Notes: generated by a model not told the origin, from the sequence alone. A stretch of DNA of 64,000 nt from Cynocephalus volans (GCF_027409185.1 NC_084460.1:65236501-65300500), one strand, 5' to 3'. Numbered from the stretch's first letter, positions 1-12,849 are shown. Numbers and translations: made by a program.

Positions 1-1005
1 TCCCTCTCTGACTTTTCCTGTTTCCCTTGCTGTCTGCCCAGCTGGAACTCTGTTTTGCCACCACTGCTGCAATGCCAATAAGGAGGCATTATCTTAAATT
101 TTGATGAGAATGAATACATTAAGGGTGAAAATTATACATTAACATCAGGCATTTCCACGGTCTCTTTTACAGAGCTGTAGAGAATTATGTGGACATTTAC
201 GAATATGCCTTGACAGGAAGTCTCCAAAATGAGCCTGGAAATTGGGATGATTGTAATGCAGCTGCCCTGTAATTTTTCTGTAAAATTATTTTTGTCTTGC
301 TTTTCTCTCATCTTGCCAGATAATTATGATAAGCTTTTTAAGTATAATTAAGAGGTGATTAGCCAGACCTATTCTATGCTGTAAACGCAGTTAATTAATT
401 ACAGATTTTTTTATATCATTTTTCCACCTTAGAGCACAGGGAGGACTTATCTATTATTCAAACACAAAAAATGTTTTTAAGAGCAGTCATGCATATTCAA
501 AATTCATGGAAAACCAGTTTGGAGGTATAACTGCCTCAACCCTTTATATAAGAAAGAGAAGCAGGAAAAGCACATATTTAAGTAAAATACTCAGTGAATA
601 AATATTTTTATAGTAGAGACAGTTAATGAAATTTGGAAGAGGCTGTTGTCTCACGTTAAGTATGTACTAAGATAGTTCAGTGGAGTTGGCACATCCCTGT
701 TGCTTCTTCAGAGTACTTACTAGAGTTCCCACTGAGGCCGTACTGCAGATGGAAGACCAAGTGAGCGTTCAGAGGGCTCAGGAGTAATACACAGCGTGTA
801 CCTTCAAGCTCTCTGCCCACTTTTGTGTTCTTCCTCCAGCTTTCATCCTTCTCTGGCCCTCCCATGGGTTCTGGCCGAGGGCCTTCCTGTCTTGCTTAGC
901 TTTCATGTTAAGGGAAGTCATAAGGTACCAGCATCTCCTAAGAGCCATTTAAATTTTAATGGAGAAGTCAGGAAGAAGAGGAAGGGAACTAATGCTGAAT
1001 GAGTA
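1..1005. other. unique AT-rich non-coding sequence
   Basis: All six frames are broken by stops and no repeat was recognised. Between about 320 and 410 there are several TAAT/ATTA cores (gataattatgata, ttaattaattacag), the kind of sites homeodomain proteins bind. That is only suggestive in AT-rich DNA. Confidence 0.5.
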
Positions 1006-1007
1006 TT

Positions 1008-1185
1008 AAATGCCAGATACTCTGCCAAGACACTTCAAGTATATTTTTCTCACTTCATATTTAAGCTAACCTTTTGACATGAATGCTGTTGCTCTCATTT
1101 TACAGAAAAGGAAACTAAGGCTTAAATTACTTGCCCTAAATCATATAAGCTAGAACCTGCTTCAGCCTGGATTTGAGCAAGTCAA
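1008..1185 (-). repeat. MIR SINE fragment
   Basis: The plus strand carries the reverse complement of the MIR core and 3' part: a 'ttttacagaaaaggaaactaaggc' type segment (cut here to its pattern: ttttacag, gaaactaagg), then 'acttgccc' and 'tcatataagctag'. These match the conserved MIR stretch normally read as cctcagtttcc...gtaaaa on the sense strand. The copy is old and diverged, with approximate ends. Confidence 0.75.
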
Positions 1186-2565
1186 GCTGGCAAATTACAG
1201 CAGATGGGAAGCTGTGCAGCCTGTGTGCTGTAAGAGCATTTGTAAAAGGCAGCTAGGACAGGTGGAGCCAGGAAATCTGTTTAGGAGAAAATGTGAAATC
1301 TCAGCTCCTGGATGCTGTTTAGAGCTGTGCAATCTTTGGATCTGTGTCATTTAGAAAGGACTGCCACACCATGGCATGTGTGAAATCCACCGTGTTCCAA
1401 ATAGTTTTGAAAGTGGGTTGCCTTAGAGAGGGGAAAGACCCCCTGTGGAAGGTTGTCTGCTCAGCACATTCCAAAACAAGGGGTGGGGCAGGTGCTTGGT
1501 TTCCTTGGGAACAGTTCAGCACCAGGCCAGAATGAAGCTCATGGCTCATGGCTCGGGGAGCCGTGCAGGGAGAGCAGCACCGTTAGTAGTACAGTCGTAT
1601 TTATCTCCTCTTGCTCTTCCAACTCTAAATAATATCTAAGAACTTCATGCCAAATGGGATGCAATTGCCAGGTTTTTTCATTATAGAAAACATAAATTGC
1701 TGAAGGCAAATACACTGCCAGTGAAGCTGGCAACAGGAAGACCATGCATGTGTGTCACCAACATGGCATCAAAATGCATGCGTTCATGCATCTGCTAATG
1801 TCGTGAAGCACTAACAGATGGGGTGACTGGAACAGTCTCTGTTCTGAATGTTTGTCTCCACTTTCCTGATGCCACTGGGTATCATGGAGACCAGCCGTTT
1901 GGGGAGGTTGAAACAATATTGGGACAGGCCAGGCTGCCACAGCTTGGCACAGTCATTTTTTGGTTACATTTCAGGTCAAGAACTACATAATTTGTTAAAG
2001 CAAAATCGATCTAGAATCTGAGAGCTTTAAAAATGAATTTCAATCTAGATGCTGCCATAAAACCTTGTACTTATTTGGTTTCCTGTGAGTAAACTTGATG
2101 TGTGATGTATTTTAAAAAAAGAAGAATGATGCCTTAGGCGTGATTTGCTGATGAATAATAGGGAACCAGTTTCATCTGTCATCTTTTAGCAAATGTTTCA
2201 CTTTTATTAATAACCAGCGTGGAATAAATGAATAATGGCTAGGCCTGTGGACATAGATCAAAATTCAGTCTCGTGGCTAAGTAGCACTGACAGTGGGTAT
2301 TTACAAAGATTCAGGGTATGAAACAACCAAATCAAATTTCTGAAGTTGCTTCCTTTTCAAAATGAAAATAAACAATACTTTGGCTATTTTGAAATATTTT
2401 GATATATAGATTTATGTAATTCAATTCTGTATAACAACTGAATGCAAGTTTTAAATAGTGTTACTGAAGTTAAAAACATATTTTTAAATTTAGTTTGCCC
2501 TGTCAGGGATTAGTTTAACCCACATAATATGCGTAGCTCTCCTTGGTGTATCTGTCCATTGCTGA
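1186..2565. other. unique non-coding sequence
   Basis: No repeat or gene was recognised. Short overlapping open frames at 1319-1750 are on both strands and show no domain or codon pattern, so they are treated as chance. Confidence 0.45.
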
Positions 2566-2567
2566 GC

Positions 2568-2708
2568 TGATTTCACTGCACAGTGATCATTTCCTTATAT
2601 GTAATTCTCCTGCCAGACCCTGAGCCCCTCCAGTCATGGGTGCTTTCTCATGCATCACTGTGTCCAGTTCTTAGTATCAATCCACAAGCGTTTGTGGAAT
2701 ATGAGTAG
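2568..2708 (+). repeat. L2 LINE 3'-end fragment
   Basis: The order of motifs follows the L2 3' end: cagtgatcattt, then 'ctgagcccctccag', 'cactgtgtccagttc', and a terminal 'tttgtggaatatgag' where intact L2 has the ttgttgaatgaatga tail. Strongly diverged. Confidence 0.5.
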
Positions 2709-3490
2709 TTAGTGAAATTCTGTGTACTGTCAGCAGCTGCTCAGCAGTCGCATTTATACATAACTGGGAGGACAGTGGCCACCCAGGCTGCTGAGAGCTG
2801 CTCCTCCTCTTGTCAGATGATTTCTCTAGCCTTCCATGTCCAGGACACGCTAGATTCAGTGAAATCACAAATGTGGAAATCTTATCGTTTAAATGTATTT
2901 TTCAAAAAGAATTTCAGTAATCACTAAGAATCTTGCATGAGGAGGTCAGAGTTATTTAGTTCCTCGGGCAGGTTCAAGCTATGGAATATTCTTCAGGACT
3001 TCCCAACAGGCCCACTCAGAGCAGAACTGCAGCTGAGGTGCCAAGCAGGGTGACTCGAGCAATTCTCCTTCCATGCTCTTCTCCAGGACGTGCAAATTCC
3101 CATCATAGTTGCTTATCCACAAGCCTCATCTCCCTGAGCATAGACACAGGGCCTGGGCCTGGAATGGGCCATCCGAGGAGGACAGAATTTGTCACAGAGC
3201 CAGTGTTCCATAAAGCCTTATTGGAACCCATTTGCACATTAGTATCAGTGAGTTTGGCATGTCTCTTTTCTGAGCCCAGATTCTGATGCCAGAAAAGGAA
3301 TGATTTAAGGAAGAAAAAGAAATGGGAGTGAACACCTAAGAAAGATGCTGAAAAGCAAGTTCGGTAGTACCAACCACGCACTTTACTCCCTGGTATTTCT
3401 CCAAAGACTGGACCTCGTCAGCTGCCCAGCGCAACCCAGGATGGGCTGCAACAGTTCAGCAAAGATGAGCGGTTAGTACTGACGTGCAGC
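2709..3490. other. unique non-coding sequence
   Basis: Opposed open frames at 2981-3286 (+) and 3103-3381 (-) overlap each other and show no recognisable motif. Nothing else was supported here. Confidence 0.4.
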
Positions 3491-3494
3491 ACAG

Positions 3495-3668
3495 GAAAAA
3501 ATATGGACTTTGGAGCCAGAGAGAAAGTGAAGACCGAGGTTCTAATCTTCATACTTCCGCTAAGTAGTCGCAGTATTTTAGGTTACTTACATAACATCTC
3601 TAAAGCTTACTTTCCTCATTTGCAAAATGGGTATCATAACATTTTCTTTCAAAGTATTCATATAACTT
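3495..3668 (+). repeat. MIR SINE, sense copy
   Basis: Runs in MIR order: 'ggactttggagccagag', then 'ggttacttacataacatctct' (MIR: agttacttaacctctct), then 'cctcatttgcaaaatggg' (MIR: cctcatctgtaaaatggg). It keeps most of the tRNA-derived head and core. Confidence 0.85.
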
Positions 3669-4169
3669 GAATTCTCTTCTCTGAGGTTAGGTGGCTGCAG
3701 CCCACGAGGGGAGTATTCAGCAACAGCAGCAGACTGAGTCCAGTCATGTAGGATAGTAGGAGGAAAAGTGTGTCAAAGGAGACAGAGATTCAGGGAGGGT
3801 GTGTCATTGCCACAGCTGCTATTTCAGATCTTTCTTCTGAAATTGTTCCCAAGAAGACACGTGATAGAATCTCATAAACTGAGTTGATGTGTAGCTTAAA
3901 TAATCTCTGCTGTTAGCTTCTGCACATTGTTCAACTTCTGCAAGGAACCTTAAGGTATTAGATTACTCAGAATTGTCCTCAAATGTTGCCTTTCTGGATG
4001 CTCAAGAAGCTTTTCATCTGTTACAGAAAATATTTTCTTCTTCATGTTACCTACCGACTGTGAAAGTTTGGAAAACAACTTTCCATGCTGATATTTGAGC
4101 TGCTTGCAGATGATAGTAGTGTGCTTCTGGTATAACCGGATTATGTTTTATAGAAAAATAGCTCTGTGA

Positions 4170-4278
4170 GGGCAGAACTATACCTGTCTTCTTCCTCAAT
4201 GGGTACTGAGTTCCTAAAGCAATGGCCCACACATAGATGGCACTCAGAGACTGAATGAATGAATGAACGAGCAAGTTG
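4170..4278 (+). repeat. L2 LINE 3' end
   Basis: Reads 'cccacacatagatggcactcag' followed by (tgaa)n ending at 'gaatgaacga', as in the L2 3' terminus (gcacatagtaggcgctcaataa...tgaatgaatgaa). Confidence 0.7.
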
Positions 4279-4494
4279 TTCGTTATGAGCTTCTTTCTTA
4301 ACCTTAATTCTACCATTATATGCATGAAGGAAGAAGGCAATAAGTAAATATTGATCTTGATTAGAAGAAGAATTAAGTGATACATTTTTTACCAATTCCC
4401 ATTTTTATTCTAGGCCATCTAATTCCAATACAGAAGAAAATTTAGATTTTGGCTTTGCTGAAGGCTATTGAACACCAAGTTTTTTATCATTTCT

Positions 4495-4965
4495 TTTGAA
4501 CTTATAAAAGGCATACAGGCTGTTTGAAGAAAATTTAGAAAGTACAAAACATTTAAAGAGGAAAATGAAATGTGGCCATAATTTCTCCAGAGACATTCAC
4601 TGTTAGCATCTTAGTAAATTGCCTACTGTTTTTTGTTTTTGTTTTTGTTTTTTTCCCAAAGCAAAACTAGAATCACAGAGTACATAGAGTTTGTGTATAA
4701 CTTTTCTCACTTCACATCACACTGGTAATTTCTAAAACACTTAAAACTATTCTAGCATTCAATGCTATGATTGTACTGTAATTTATTTAACCATTCTGCT
4801 TTAATTGGACATTTGAAAATACAGGCTTGTCAATTCTTTTTAAAGAAAAAAATGAGGCATCACTACTTACCCTAACGTCATTTGTACAAAATCCAGGAAA
4901 ATGTACAATAATAATTGGAGCTATAATTACTCCTGCCACATCAAAACACCTTACACTTGGAGCTG
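4495..4965 (-). repeat. old L1 (L1M-type) 3' region
   Basis: The plus strand resembles the reverse complement of an old L1 3'UTR: 'tgtactgtaatttatttaacc', then 'attggacatttg'. A (GTTTTT)n-like T-rich run at 4630-4655 is embedded. The subfamily cannot be set by eye. Confidence 0.55.
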
Positions 4966-5361
4966 AAGTCATCCCTGTGCAGAAAAAAGAGGGAATGCTA
5001 AATGCTAGAAATTCATCAACTGTAGAAAATTAAGACAATGTGTTGAATATGTAATTTAAGAGTGTTTAAAAGTTAATATTTTTTTTCACATTAAAATGCC
5101 TGAAAATGTCTGTGCAGAAAGCATGTTGTATAACAAAGAAATTGAGAGACAGCAGTGTTCCTTGTGTTGGATTCCCTCCAGTCTGAGCACACTGGCACAG
5201 CTTGCTCCATGGGTGGCTTGGATGGTCAGGAGAATGTGATATGGGGCTTTAGTAAATTACTTTTGTTCATTCCACCAAGTTGGTGGTTTCCTGGCTGCAG
5301 TGCAGATTCACCTATGCAGCTATGCTGAGGCCTGAGCACCCACATTCTTCTAAAAGTTCTC

Positions 5362-5535
5362 CAGGGGTAGCAGGACAAAATCTAGCAAATAAAAATACAG
5401 GACACCCAGTTACATTTGAATTTCAGAAAAACTACTGATATTACATGGGATATATTTATACTAAAAATGATTCATTGTTTCTCCAAAATTCAAATGTTAA
5501 TTGGGCCTCGGGTATGCTACCTGGCAGCCCTACCC
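5362..5535. mobile_element. palindromic DNA-transposon MITE
   Basis: An imperfect palindrome of about 174 bp. The left arm contains 'aaatctagcaaataaaaat', 'cccagttacatttgaatttc' and 'aaaactactgat'. The right arm has the complements 'atgattcattgtttctcc', 'aaattcaaatgttaattggg' and 'tacctggcagccct'. The layout is that of a non-autonomous cut-and-paste element widespread in placental mammals. No coding capacity remains. Confidence 0.7.
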
Positions 5536-7983
5536 AGGGCTTTCTAATGCAGTGAGCATTAGAACCACAGAGACAAAGAACAAGTTTATCATTCACTGTG
5601 ATCTCTGAGACTTTTGCATAATGTAGGTATGAGCAGCAATAACTTCAGTTTTGAAGCTCTGTAAAATGCCCTTTACTCTGTCTTTGAAGTAATATTTTCT
5701 TTGTAAACATGATGGATGTATCTTCAAGGCATCTTTGGTATAAAACCTTATTAAATACAGATGGTAGTACAAAGGATTTAACACTGCATGCATTTGGAAT
5801 TTAAATTTAAAACATTATATAAAATATAATTAATGTCACTTTTCAAGTGAATAATATTCGAATTTAAGAGCAGACAGATACAATGTCATCTTGAAGCTTT
5901 CAGATATTTAAATAAGGAAGTCTGCCTTTTTACTTTAACACTTTTTAATCTTTTTTCTGAGTCCAGAGAAATTCAAAATTAAGTGTATGTTGCTCTTAGT
6001 CATAACTGAATTCTTTTGGAAGATGATTTTGTAATTTATTTGAATGCATCGTGGTGGTTAACTTAACTTGATAAGGTCCCCAAAGCTTGAAAACAAGATA
6101 TGTGGAGGTGACTCACACCCAGTGGTGATTTGAATGCTGATACTGCACTGTCACGAGTCTTAGCTGCCACCTGTTTTGAGAGAGAGCCATTTAGTGTCAT
6201 TCTTAGTGGAGTGGAGTTGCCTCATTAGCGACTTTGAGCTTTTCTCTTTTCCTAATTTAAGTGACATTTAACTACTAGTGAAAATTCCGCAGACTTTAGG
6301 GGCAGCTTCTGCTGAGACTTGATCCTTGGTCCAAAATAAAATTATGAGCATTTCTGTGGTTTTCAAAGAACAGCCATTAACAGTCATTACAGCAGTGGCT
6401 GAATGCAGGCAGGCAGCGCAGCTGTGTGTGGAATGGAAGAGGAAGCTGGCATTACAACTAATCAATGTCATTGTCCTGACGGAGCAGAAATGAATCCTTA
6501 ATTTAAGCAGCCTTCAAATCCTGTCATTACAGAAATGGCTAAAATGGAGACTTGAGTATGCTTTCTTTAAAAGTAAACTTTTAAGGAGTAAAAAGAATCC
6601 AGAAGCTGGGCAAACTCAGATCACCCAACTTTGTGGATGACTCTTTCAGTGAACTGAATTTGTTGATTATCTCTTGTGCATGTTCCATGCCTGGTGCCGG
6701 GGACTATGCTGAGTGCTCTGTAGATGGTGTCATTGTCCCTGCAGAACACCCCAGTGAAGCCGTAATCCCAGGGATGCCCCGACTACCCATAAGAAGGAGC
6801 AGTGGAGAGAGTGGCCAGGTCTCAGCCACATGGTTGGAAGCGGATGTGCTGGGTGCAACCTGAGTCTCCCTGACTCCCCCCAACTCCAGGGGGCTTGCAG
6901 ATGAAGCCCGCACCCGCAGGGTCCCTGTCTTTTAATTGAAGACCTACATGTTGCACATAGGAAATAAATAATGAAAAGGTAGTGCGTAAGGTAACCTAGA
7001 GCAGCATGGTAGGCGGAGTAGAGCAGAAAGAATTCAGACATATGCATGTGGCGCTCGCTTCCACACATGTCCATGGGCAAAACTTCTACCTTGACCTCCA
7101 CCCTCTACACCTGTCCACTGTAGAAATAGGTGATAAGTGGAGCTCCTCAGGAAAGACTGAAACAAAAAGTTCTCCACCAGACCAGAGTAAACACCAGGAA
7201 GGAAGGGACGTGCTGTGCCTCAGCACAGATTCACCTGTGAAGGAAGTCGAGAAGGACCCCCGCAGGCCCAGAGTGTGCAGGAGCTGCAAGGGTGAGGGTA
7301 GAACCGGGCAGATTAGACGCGGCAAGAACTGGGGAGAAGAGGCAGCACCACAGAGCCCGGCAGACCGCCTCCGTCTGTGCGGGCTAGAGATGCTGCTGTG
7401 GGCCGGATGGGTCCCCTGGACATGGATGAGACAGAATGGGATAGTCGGTGTTTGGACAATCCCAAGGGAAGACCCAAAGATACGGCTGACATGGGGTGGA
7501 ATGGAGGATGTCGCTGGTAATGTTGGTCAGACTTTGAGACCGTGACTTAACAGTAGAGGCTTCAGGCTCTAATCCCATTGTGAGAAAAGATGTGCCTCAG
7601 ATCAGAAAACACCACACAGCAGCAAAAGGAAGTGAGCGTGCTCTTCAGAACACAGAGCAATGCAAGACTTCCATTTGCCTCCCGCACTCCCCGGGCAGTC
7701 CCCGGCCCAGGGTTTTCAAGCTCTGCCCCTTGCAGCACTGGGGTTCTGCAGAGAAGCTGGGGGATGGCTGTGGGAGAAGAGAGAGGGGTCAATGCTCCCA
7801 ATCTCCTTTGCTTCTTATCCCAACTTTTTAAGGAGCACTGATAGCATCCACTTTATTGTTGAGGTTCTGTGTCAATTTCATATGGGAACAAAAAAGGACT
7901 ATGCTATAAAAATGCAATGTGGAACCACAATTCTGGTGGGGACCAAGAGCAAATCACTTCCCCGCTGTGGGCCTGGCCCGCCA
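5536..7983. other. unique non-coding sequence with a possible L2 scrap
   Basis: No gene was supported. A stretch near 6685-6780 ('atgcctggtgccggggactatgctgagtgctctg') resembles the L2/MIR 'gtgccaggcactgtgctaggcgctg' segment, written here only as a resemblance. The 179-codon open frame at 7006-7545 (+) has no recognisable domain and is discussed under rejected items. Confidence 0.4.
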
Positions 7984-8036
7984 CACCACACACCTGTTAT
8001 CTGCCCCCCCACCACACACCTGTTATCTGTCCCCCC
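7984..8036. repeat. short tandem duplication, about 27 bp x 2
   Basis: The unit 'caccacacacctgttatctg' plus a C-run occurs twice in direct succession with one or two differences, typical of replication slippage. Confidence 0.8.
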
Positions 8037-8491
8037 ACCAAGGGAAACAGTGGGATCAACCAATAAGCACCTAAATAAAAACACTGCCTGGAGCAGGAAA
8101 TGCAGCAAAGCCCCGAGCACAGTGGATAATAGCATATCATTTCCCTTTCCTTGTGTTTATGAGGTGATAATAGTATTGGATCCCTTACATCAAGAAATCC
8201 AATATTTTCTTACAAGCAATTTCCCCTTACAAGTATAGACACCATTTTCCCTTCTACCTACTACTTTGAATGCTCAACTGCTTCTTATTGTTTCCAAGTT
8301 AACATGACTTGGAGACAACTCCCCCCACCCCCAAAAAGATGCAATTTGTACTTAAAAGAGTTTAAAACCCATCAATTGAAGGTGTGTATTTCCTCCACTT
8401 CTTTTCTGAACCTTACAGTTGGTATTCACGGGGCAGATCGTTAAGAAAAAAAGGGTCGCTCAATGCAGACTCCTCCAAACAGATGCAGCCA

Positions 8492-8655
8492 CACAGTGGA
8501 GTGAAAAGAGACTGAACTTGGGGTCAGGGGTTTAGCTTCATGAAATCCATCATTTCTGTGACTGCAGAGAGTTACTTAACCTCCCAAGGCCTTCATTTGT
8601 GCATCTATCAAGCTGGAGGTGGTAATTCCTAGCATAACTGCAGAGTGGTTGGGGC
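8492..8655 (+). repeat. MIR SINE, sense copy
   Basis: Matches in order: 'actgaacttggggtcagggg', 'gagttacttaacctccca', 'ccttcatttgtgcatctatc', as in the MIR tRNA-derived head and core. Confidence 0.75.
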
Positions 8656-9980
8656 AATGAAATGAGGTAGTAGAGGCATGTATATTTGCACACATGCACA
8701 GAAATTATTACACATATCATTTTTCTTCACTGTTTCTCCAAAATAAGACATAACCAGGAACAAACCAGGAAGTAGATTAGTTGGAGCCATCTGGTGGTCT
8801 TGGTGCCAATCCTTACCTTCCAAGACTGAAAAAGAGCCCAACGTCAACATCAGTCAAGTCCTGTGAATTATTTCCAATGGGAGGAAGAAGAAAATAAGAT
8901 GCCGGGACAGCGTGCGGATGCTGATGACGTGCCAGGCTGAGAGGGAAGCATGATCTACAGTCTTAGGGAGAGGCGGCAAGAGCCGAGAGCTTTAGCTCTC
9001 TGGGGTTATCTGTCTGACATCAGCCCTTTCTCTTTCCATCCTACTAAGCTGCCTCAGAGTCACAGACTTGGAAAATCCCATTGCCTGGGTCACAGAGCTA
9101 GCCCGGGTGGTTGAAATGGCACAGTGGCAGCTATTGAAGGAACTTGTCAGTGAAGTATCCAAACATGCTCCCCTGAGTCTGTAGTAAATTGGCCATTCGA
9201 GTTCAGTATAGTAAAACCAAGTCTTGTTCAAGTTATGGTGCTGATGTAACCGTATTTGGTTCTGGGACCCTTGAGAATGCTTCTTTACGGAGGACCCTGG
9301 CTTTGGTCAGCAGCCCCGTTGAAGTGGGGGGTCTTTCCTTCTCAGGATGGCAGATCAAAGACGCTGCTCATCTGCCAGGCCCTGCTGTTTGCTCTTGTAA
9401 CCACAGCTCTCATTTCCAAATGAGCAGGGCTGTCTTCCTGGTATAAGTATCTCTAGTGTCCACAAATGAAGGCTGCAAGTCACCAACCATCCAAATTCAG
9501 CATGTCTTTGGTGTTAAATAGCATGTATGTGTATCTGCAAAGCACATGACAGGCCCCATGGCCACTGAACACCTGCACATCTGCTCCATTCCAAGAGCTC
9601 CTCCAGGGCCCCGTGGATGTAGAAAACCACAATCCCAAGACTATTCACAGAAGGTGACTCAGAACTGCCCAGCACCATCCTCCTTAGAGTGCCCGGAAAC
9701 AGGAGTCCGTCTCATAAGTACAAAAAGTAGCACGTCCACTGGCTTCCATGAAAGTCTGATTTCTTCTTGGAAGTTAGTCTGCCTGGGTTATATGGCTCAG
9801 CTGTCACTCACCTGCCCAACATCATTTCTTTCATCTCTTCTGCCTCTTTATTTGGGGGATTTTTAACTCACTCCATTATCAGTCCAGGAAAGCTCTGTTG
9901 AGGAGGATCAATGCAGAGTCTCTAAATTAAACATTGTGGTGTCAGTGGAAGTATCACAGGGACTCATACAGACAACTGAG
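8656..9980. other. unique non-coding sequence
   Basis: Nothing recognised on either strand. Small open frames at 8629-8850 (-), 9189-9446 (+) and 9546-9866 (+) are unsupported. Confidence 0.4.
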
Positions 9981-9984
9981 AAAA

Positions 9985-10138
9985 GAGTACGGGATTTGGA
10001 ACCAGCCGGGTCTCTCTGTGACTGTGTGTCCTTAGGTGACGTGCTCAACCCTCTGATCCTCTGTTTCTTCATTGGAAAATGTGGATGATACCACCGCCTG
10101 GACCAGTGCTTGTGAGGAATGACTTCAAGGAAGCTCCA
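9985..10138 (+). repeat. MIR SINE, sense copy
   Basis: Reads 'gggatttggaaccagccggg', 'tgactgtgtgtccttaggtg', 'ctctgatcctctgtttcttc' and 'attggaaaatgtggatgat', following the MIR order of head, core and 'gtaaaatggggat' region. Confidence 0.75.
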
Positions 10139-10139
10139 C

Positions 10140-11295
10140 ACTGCCCTCTACGATGTGCGGTAGTCGGTCTCCCGTCACGAGAATTTCAGTAGCTTACAGC
10201 GTTGAAATAGCTCATCACATCAAGGTGAACATAAAAACAGTATGTTCCCGTGGAGTGGTAATGATGCCCTATATTTTATTAAGTATTGTCACAAATTATC
10301 TCAGATCTATCATCATAAGCCTCTGGGGTCCAGGGGAGCAGGATGACCACGTATTTGAAACTTGAAGGTGATTTCAGAGGCATCAGGAAATGTTCCCCGC
10401 GTTACTGTGTGGTTAGTGGCAGATCTGCACACTGTCGGTGGCACCCACTGCCCTCGATGCACCTCACCTGCACTTTATTGCTGCCTCTGGTATCTGTGAG
10501 AAGTACTTCACACATGTGGAATTAGGTGTTCACTCTTGGAAGAAGCACCATGACACACACCTGCACAAAGGTCTCATTACAGTTCACCCAGAAATGGTTT
10601 ACAGGGTCCCTGTGTCATGTGTTAGGGAGAGCTGCTGTTGTTAAGTTCCAGTAGATAAAAAATAATAATTCATAAAGTGAATTCAGCTGGAAAGTATTGT
10701 AAGTGAGCAGTCTGGAGTAAGGAAAATCTCATCAAGAGTCATGATGTTAAAAGACTGTGTTTCTCTAGTGAAGAAGAAAACTCATTAGATGTACTCAAAT
10801 GTGTAAGTAGATGATTTCTAACATTTTTTAGTCTAAGGCACATTTTTGTTGTTGCTAAGAAAATGTGATGGAAATTTGAGCATGATGTCAGGTGTAGGTG
10901 CTATTAGTTTTACAGCATTGATTAATCTCATACATGTAATCTATACAGTCATCAGCCTCTCCTGCCTGGGATATATTCAGTTTGGATGGCAGAAAACAAG
11001 GAAGCAAAGTAAAGGAGGCTTACAATCACCCAATTTCAGAACATCTGGGAGCATAACTAATAGAGGTATTGTTCTATTACACCAACCACAGTTTGCTGCT
11101 TAGATTAGACAGCTTGTCTTTCATATGATTGGTGGAGCGAAATAGTTTCTCTTATTAATATGAGTGGGGGCAGAAGAGAGAAATTTACCAAATGAATGAG
11201 TTTTCAGTGTATCTCTTTAAGCCTAGGCAGAGGCAGTTTTGGGGGCTCTGCCACCATTAAGATGATAATTTAATTTGAGAGCCTTCTGTACCCTT
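10140..11295. other. unique non-coding sequence
   Basis: AT-rich sequence without a recognised repeat or gene. Confidence 0.4.
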
Positions 11296-11299
11296 CACG

Positions 11300-11408
11300 T
11301 TTCATTCATTCAGCTCATTCCTCAAACATTTATTAGCACTCACTGTACCAGACAATGAAGATATAAGAAACACTAGAACATTAGCCTTACTTATGGTATG
11401 AAGTTTGA
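11300..11408 (-). repeat. L2 LINE 3' end
   Basis: The plus strand reads 'tttcattcattcagctcatt', 'aacatttattagcactcact' and 'gtaccagacaatgaagat', the reverse complement of the L2 3' terminus with its tgaatgaa tail. Confidence 0.7.
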
Positions 11409-12726
11409 ACAGGATGTTTGCCTGGACAAGTATTCTGGCCTATGGATAGGGAGATATGATAGAAATGCAAAATTTAGGCTGAAATTGCCAAGCTTTGTTG
11501 GATAAGGAAAGATTATACACATGTTGAATTAAGCTTTATCAGCTGAAAAGTAACACAGAAATCAGAAATGTTCAATGCATCTACCCTCAACCCATGTTGC
11601 ATTTTTTAACTTTGGTAGGTTTTGCCCAAGGCAAGATATTCTAGGCCTTGCATTATCTTGATCTGATTAACAGCAAGGGCAGAGGTAAATTATGCAGCTA
11701 GTCATTTCTACCTATAAAATTTAGGGCTGACCTTCAAACTTGCTTTCTCTTCATCCTTGGAGTATTGTTCTCTAAGTAATTAGATGTGTTCCTTCTGTAA
11801 ACCTTCAGGTTCATTATACTAAGCTTACGCTCTGTGTGAATACACACCTTTGTTAAACTCAGTGTGTGCATTCTGTCTATTTGTGTTCTTGGCATTGTTA
11901 GCTGAGCATTCATACTTGTAATTTCAACAATGTAATGTTAACTCATCATTCAAATTCATTCTGTTAAAGCGTATACTTTTTCTCCCTCTGTATATGTGTG
12001 TTTAAACTAAGGGGAATAAGTGACATCTGAGATTGAGGATTTGTGTTTTGGTTATCCCCCAAATTCCATTCTAACCCAAAGAATGTATACTGTTTTCTAG
12101 TTAATAACACTATATGACTATAGTTTTCACGGGAACTGTGCTTAACGTGCAAGTCTTTTGTTTTGGGTTATATTTAATGTTGTTATTTGACTGGCTAGCT
12201 TTGTAGTAGGTAGTTCATTAAAAGGAAACAGAACTTAAAGTATACAAAAGTGCTGTTAACCATGCAAAAATGAGGTACAGTTGACTTACATTGAATAATT
12301 TAAATAAACTGTCTTGTAAAATGCTTAATTCAGATAGACATTTATTATACATATATATTTTTTAAAAGGAGTGACTGGGAGATCCCATGGAATGAAATTC
12401 TCCTGCACATTTACCATTTACATGAGAGGAGGCTAAGCACTCTCCTCAGCATCTTCCATTGCTAAGTCTGCCATCTTCCTCCCTAACTTTTTATCAACTT
12501 ACTAAAAATGGCAGACGTCAATTTGCTGAATTGAAGAGGGTGATAGCAGTGAAAGTATGTTCAATCATAATGTACTAAAATGCATCCTTTTGCAGATGAT
12601 GGCATAGCTAACTGTATCTAATACTAGAGGGATGTAAATGTACAATGTGGCCTCAAAGCCTGTCAATGAATATTGGAAGCCCACATGAATGTGTAAATAC
12701 ATGTCTAAAATCAGAGTATGCAATTC
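11409..12726. other. unique AT-rich non-coding sequence
   Basis: Nothing supported. Many stops occur in all frames. Confidence 0.4.
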
Positions 12727-12730
12727 TATT

Positions 12731-12843
12731 TATAATTATATTTATGGGTATGTGCCAAAATGATGACACATATATGTGTGTGTGTATATACACATGTGCA
12801 AATATATCATCATTTTCGCACATATCCCATAAATATAAATATA
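12731..12843. repeat. long imperfect palindrome, 113 bp
   Basis: The left arm contains 'tatttatgggtatgtgcc' and 'aaaatgatgacacatat'. The right arm contains the complements 'atatatcatcatttt' and 'cgcacatatcccataaata'. The centre of symmetry is the self-complementary gtgtatatacac at 12782-12793. A single strand could fold into a stem of about 50 bp with few mismatches. It may be a small MITE or a segmental inverted duplication. Confidence 0.8.
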
Positions 12844-12849
12844 TTTACA

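Noticed and set aside
7006..7545. 179-codon plus-strand frame
   Set aside because: Mixed composition without a recognisable domain, splice context or upstream promoter; overlapping opposed frames exist. Could be revisited with RNA-seq.
7660..8238. 192-codon plus-strand frame
   Set aside because: Runs through the 27-bp tandem duplication; two other frames are also open in part of it; no domain.
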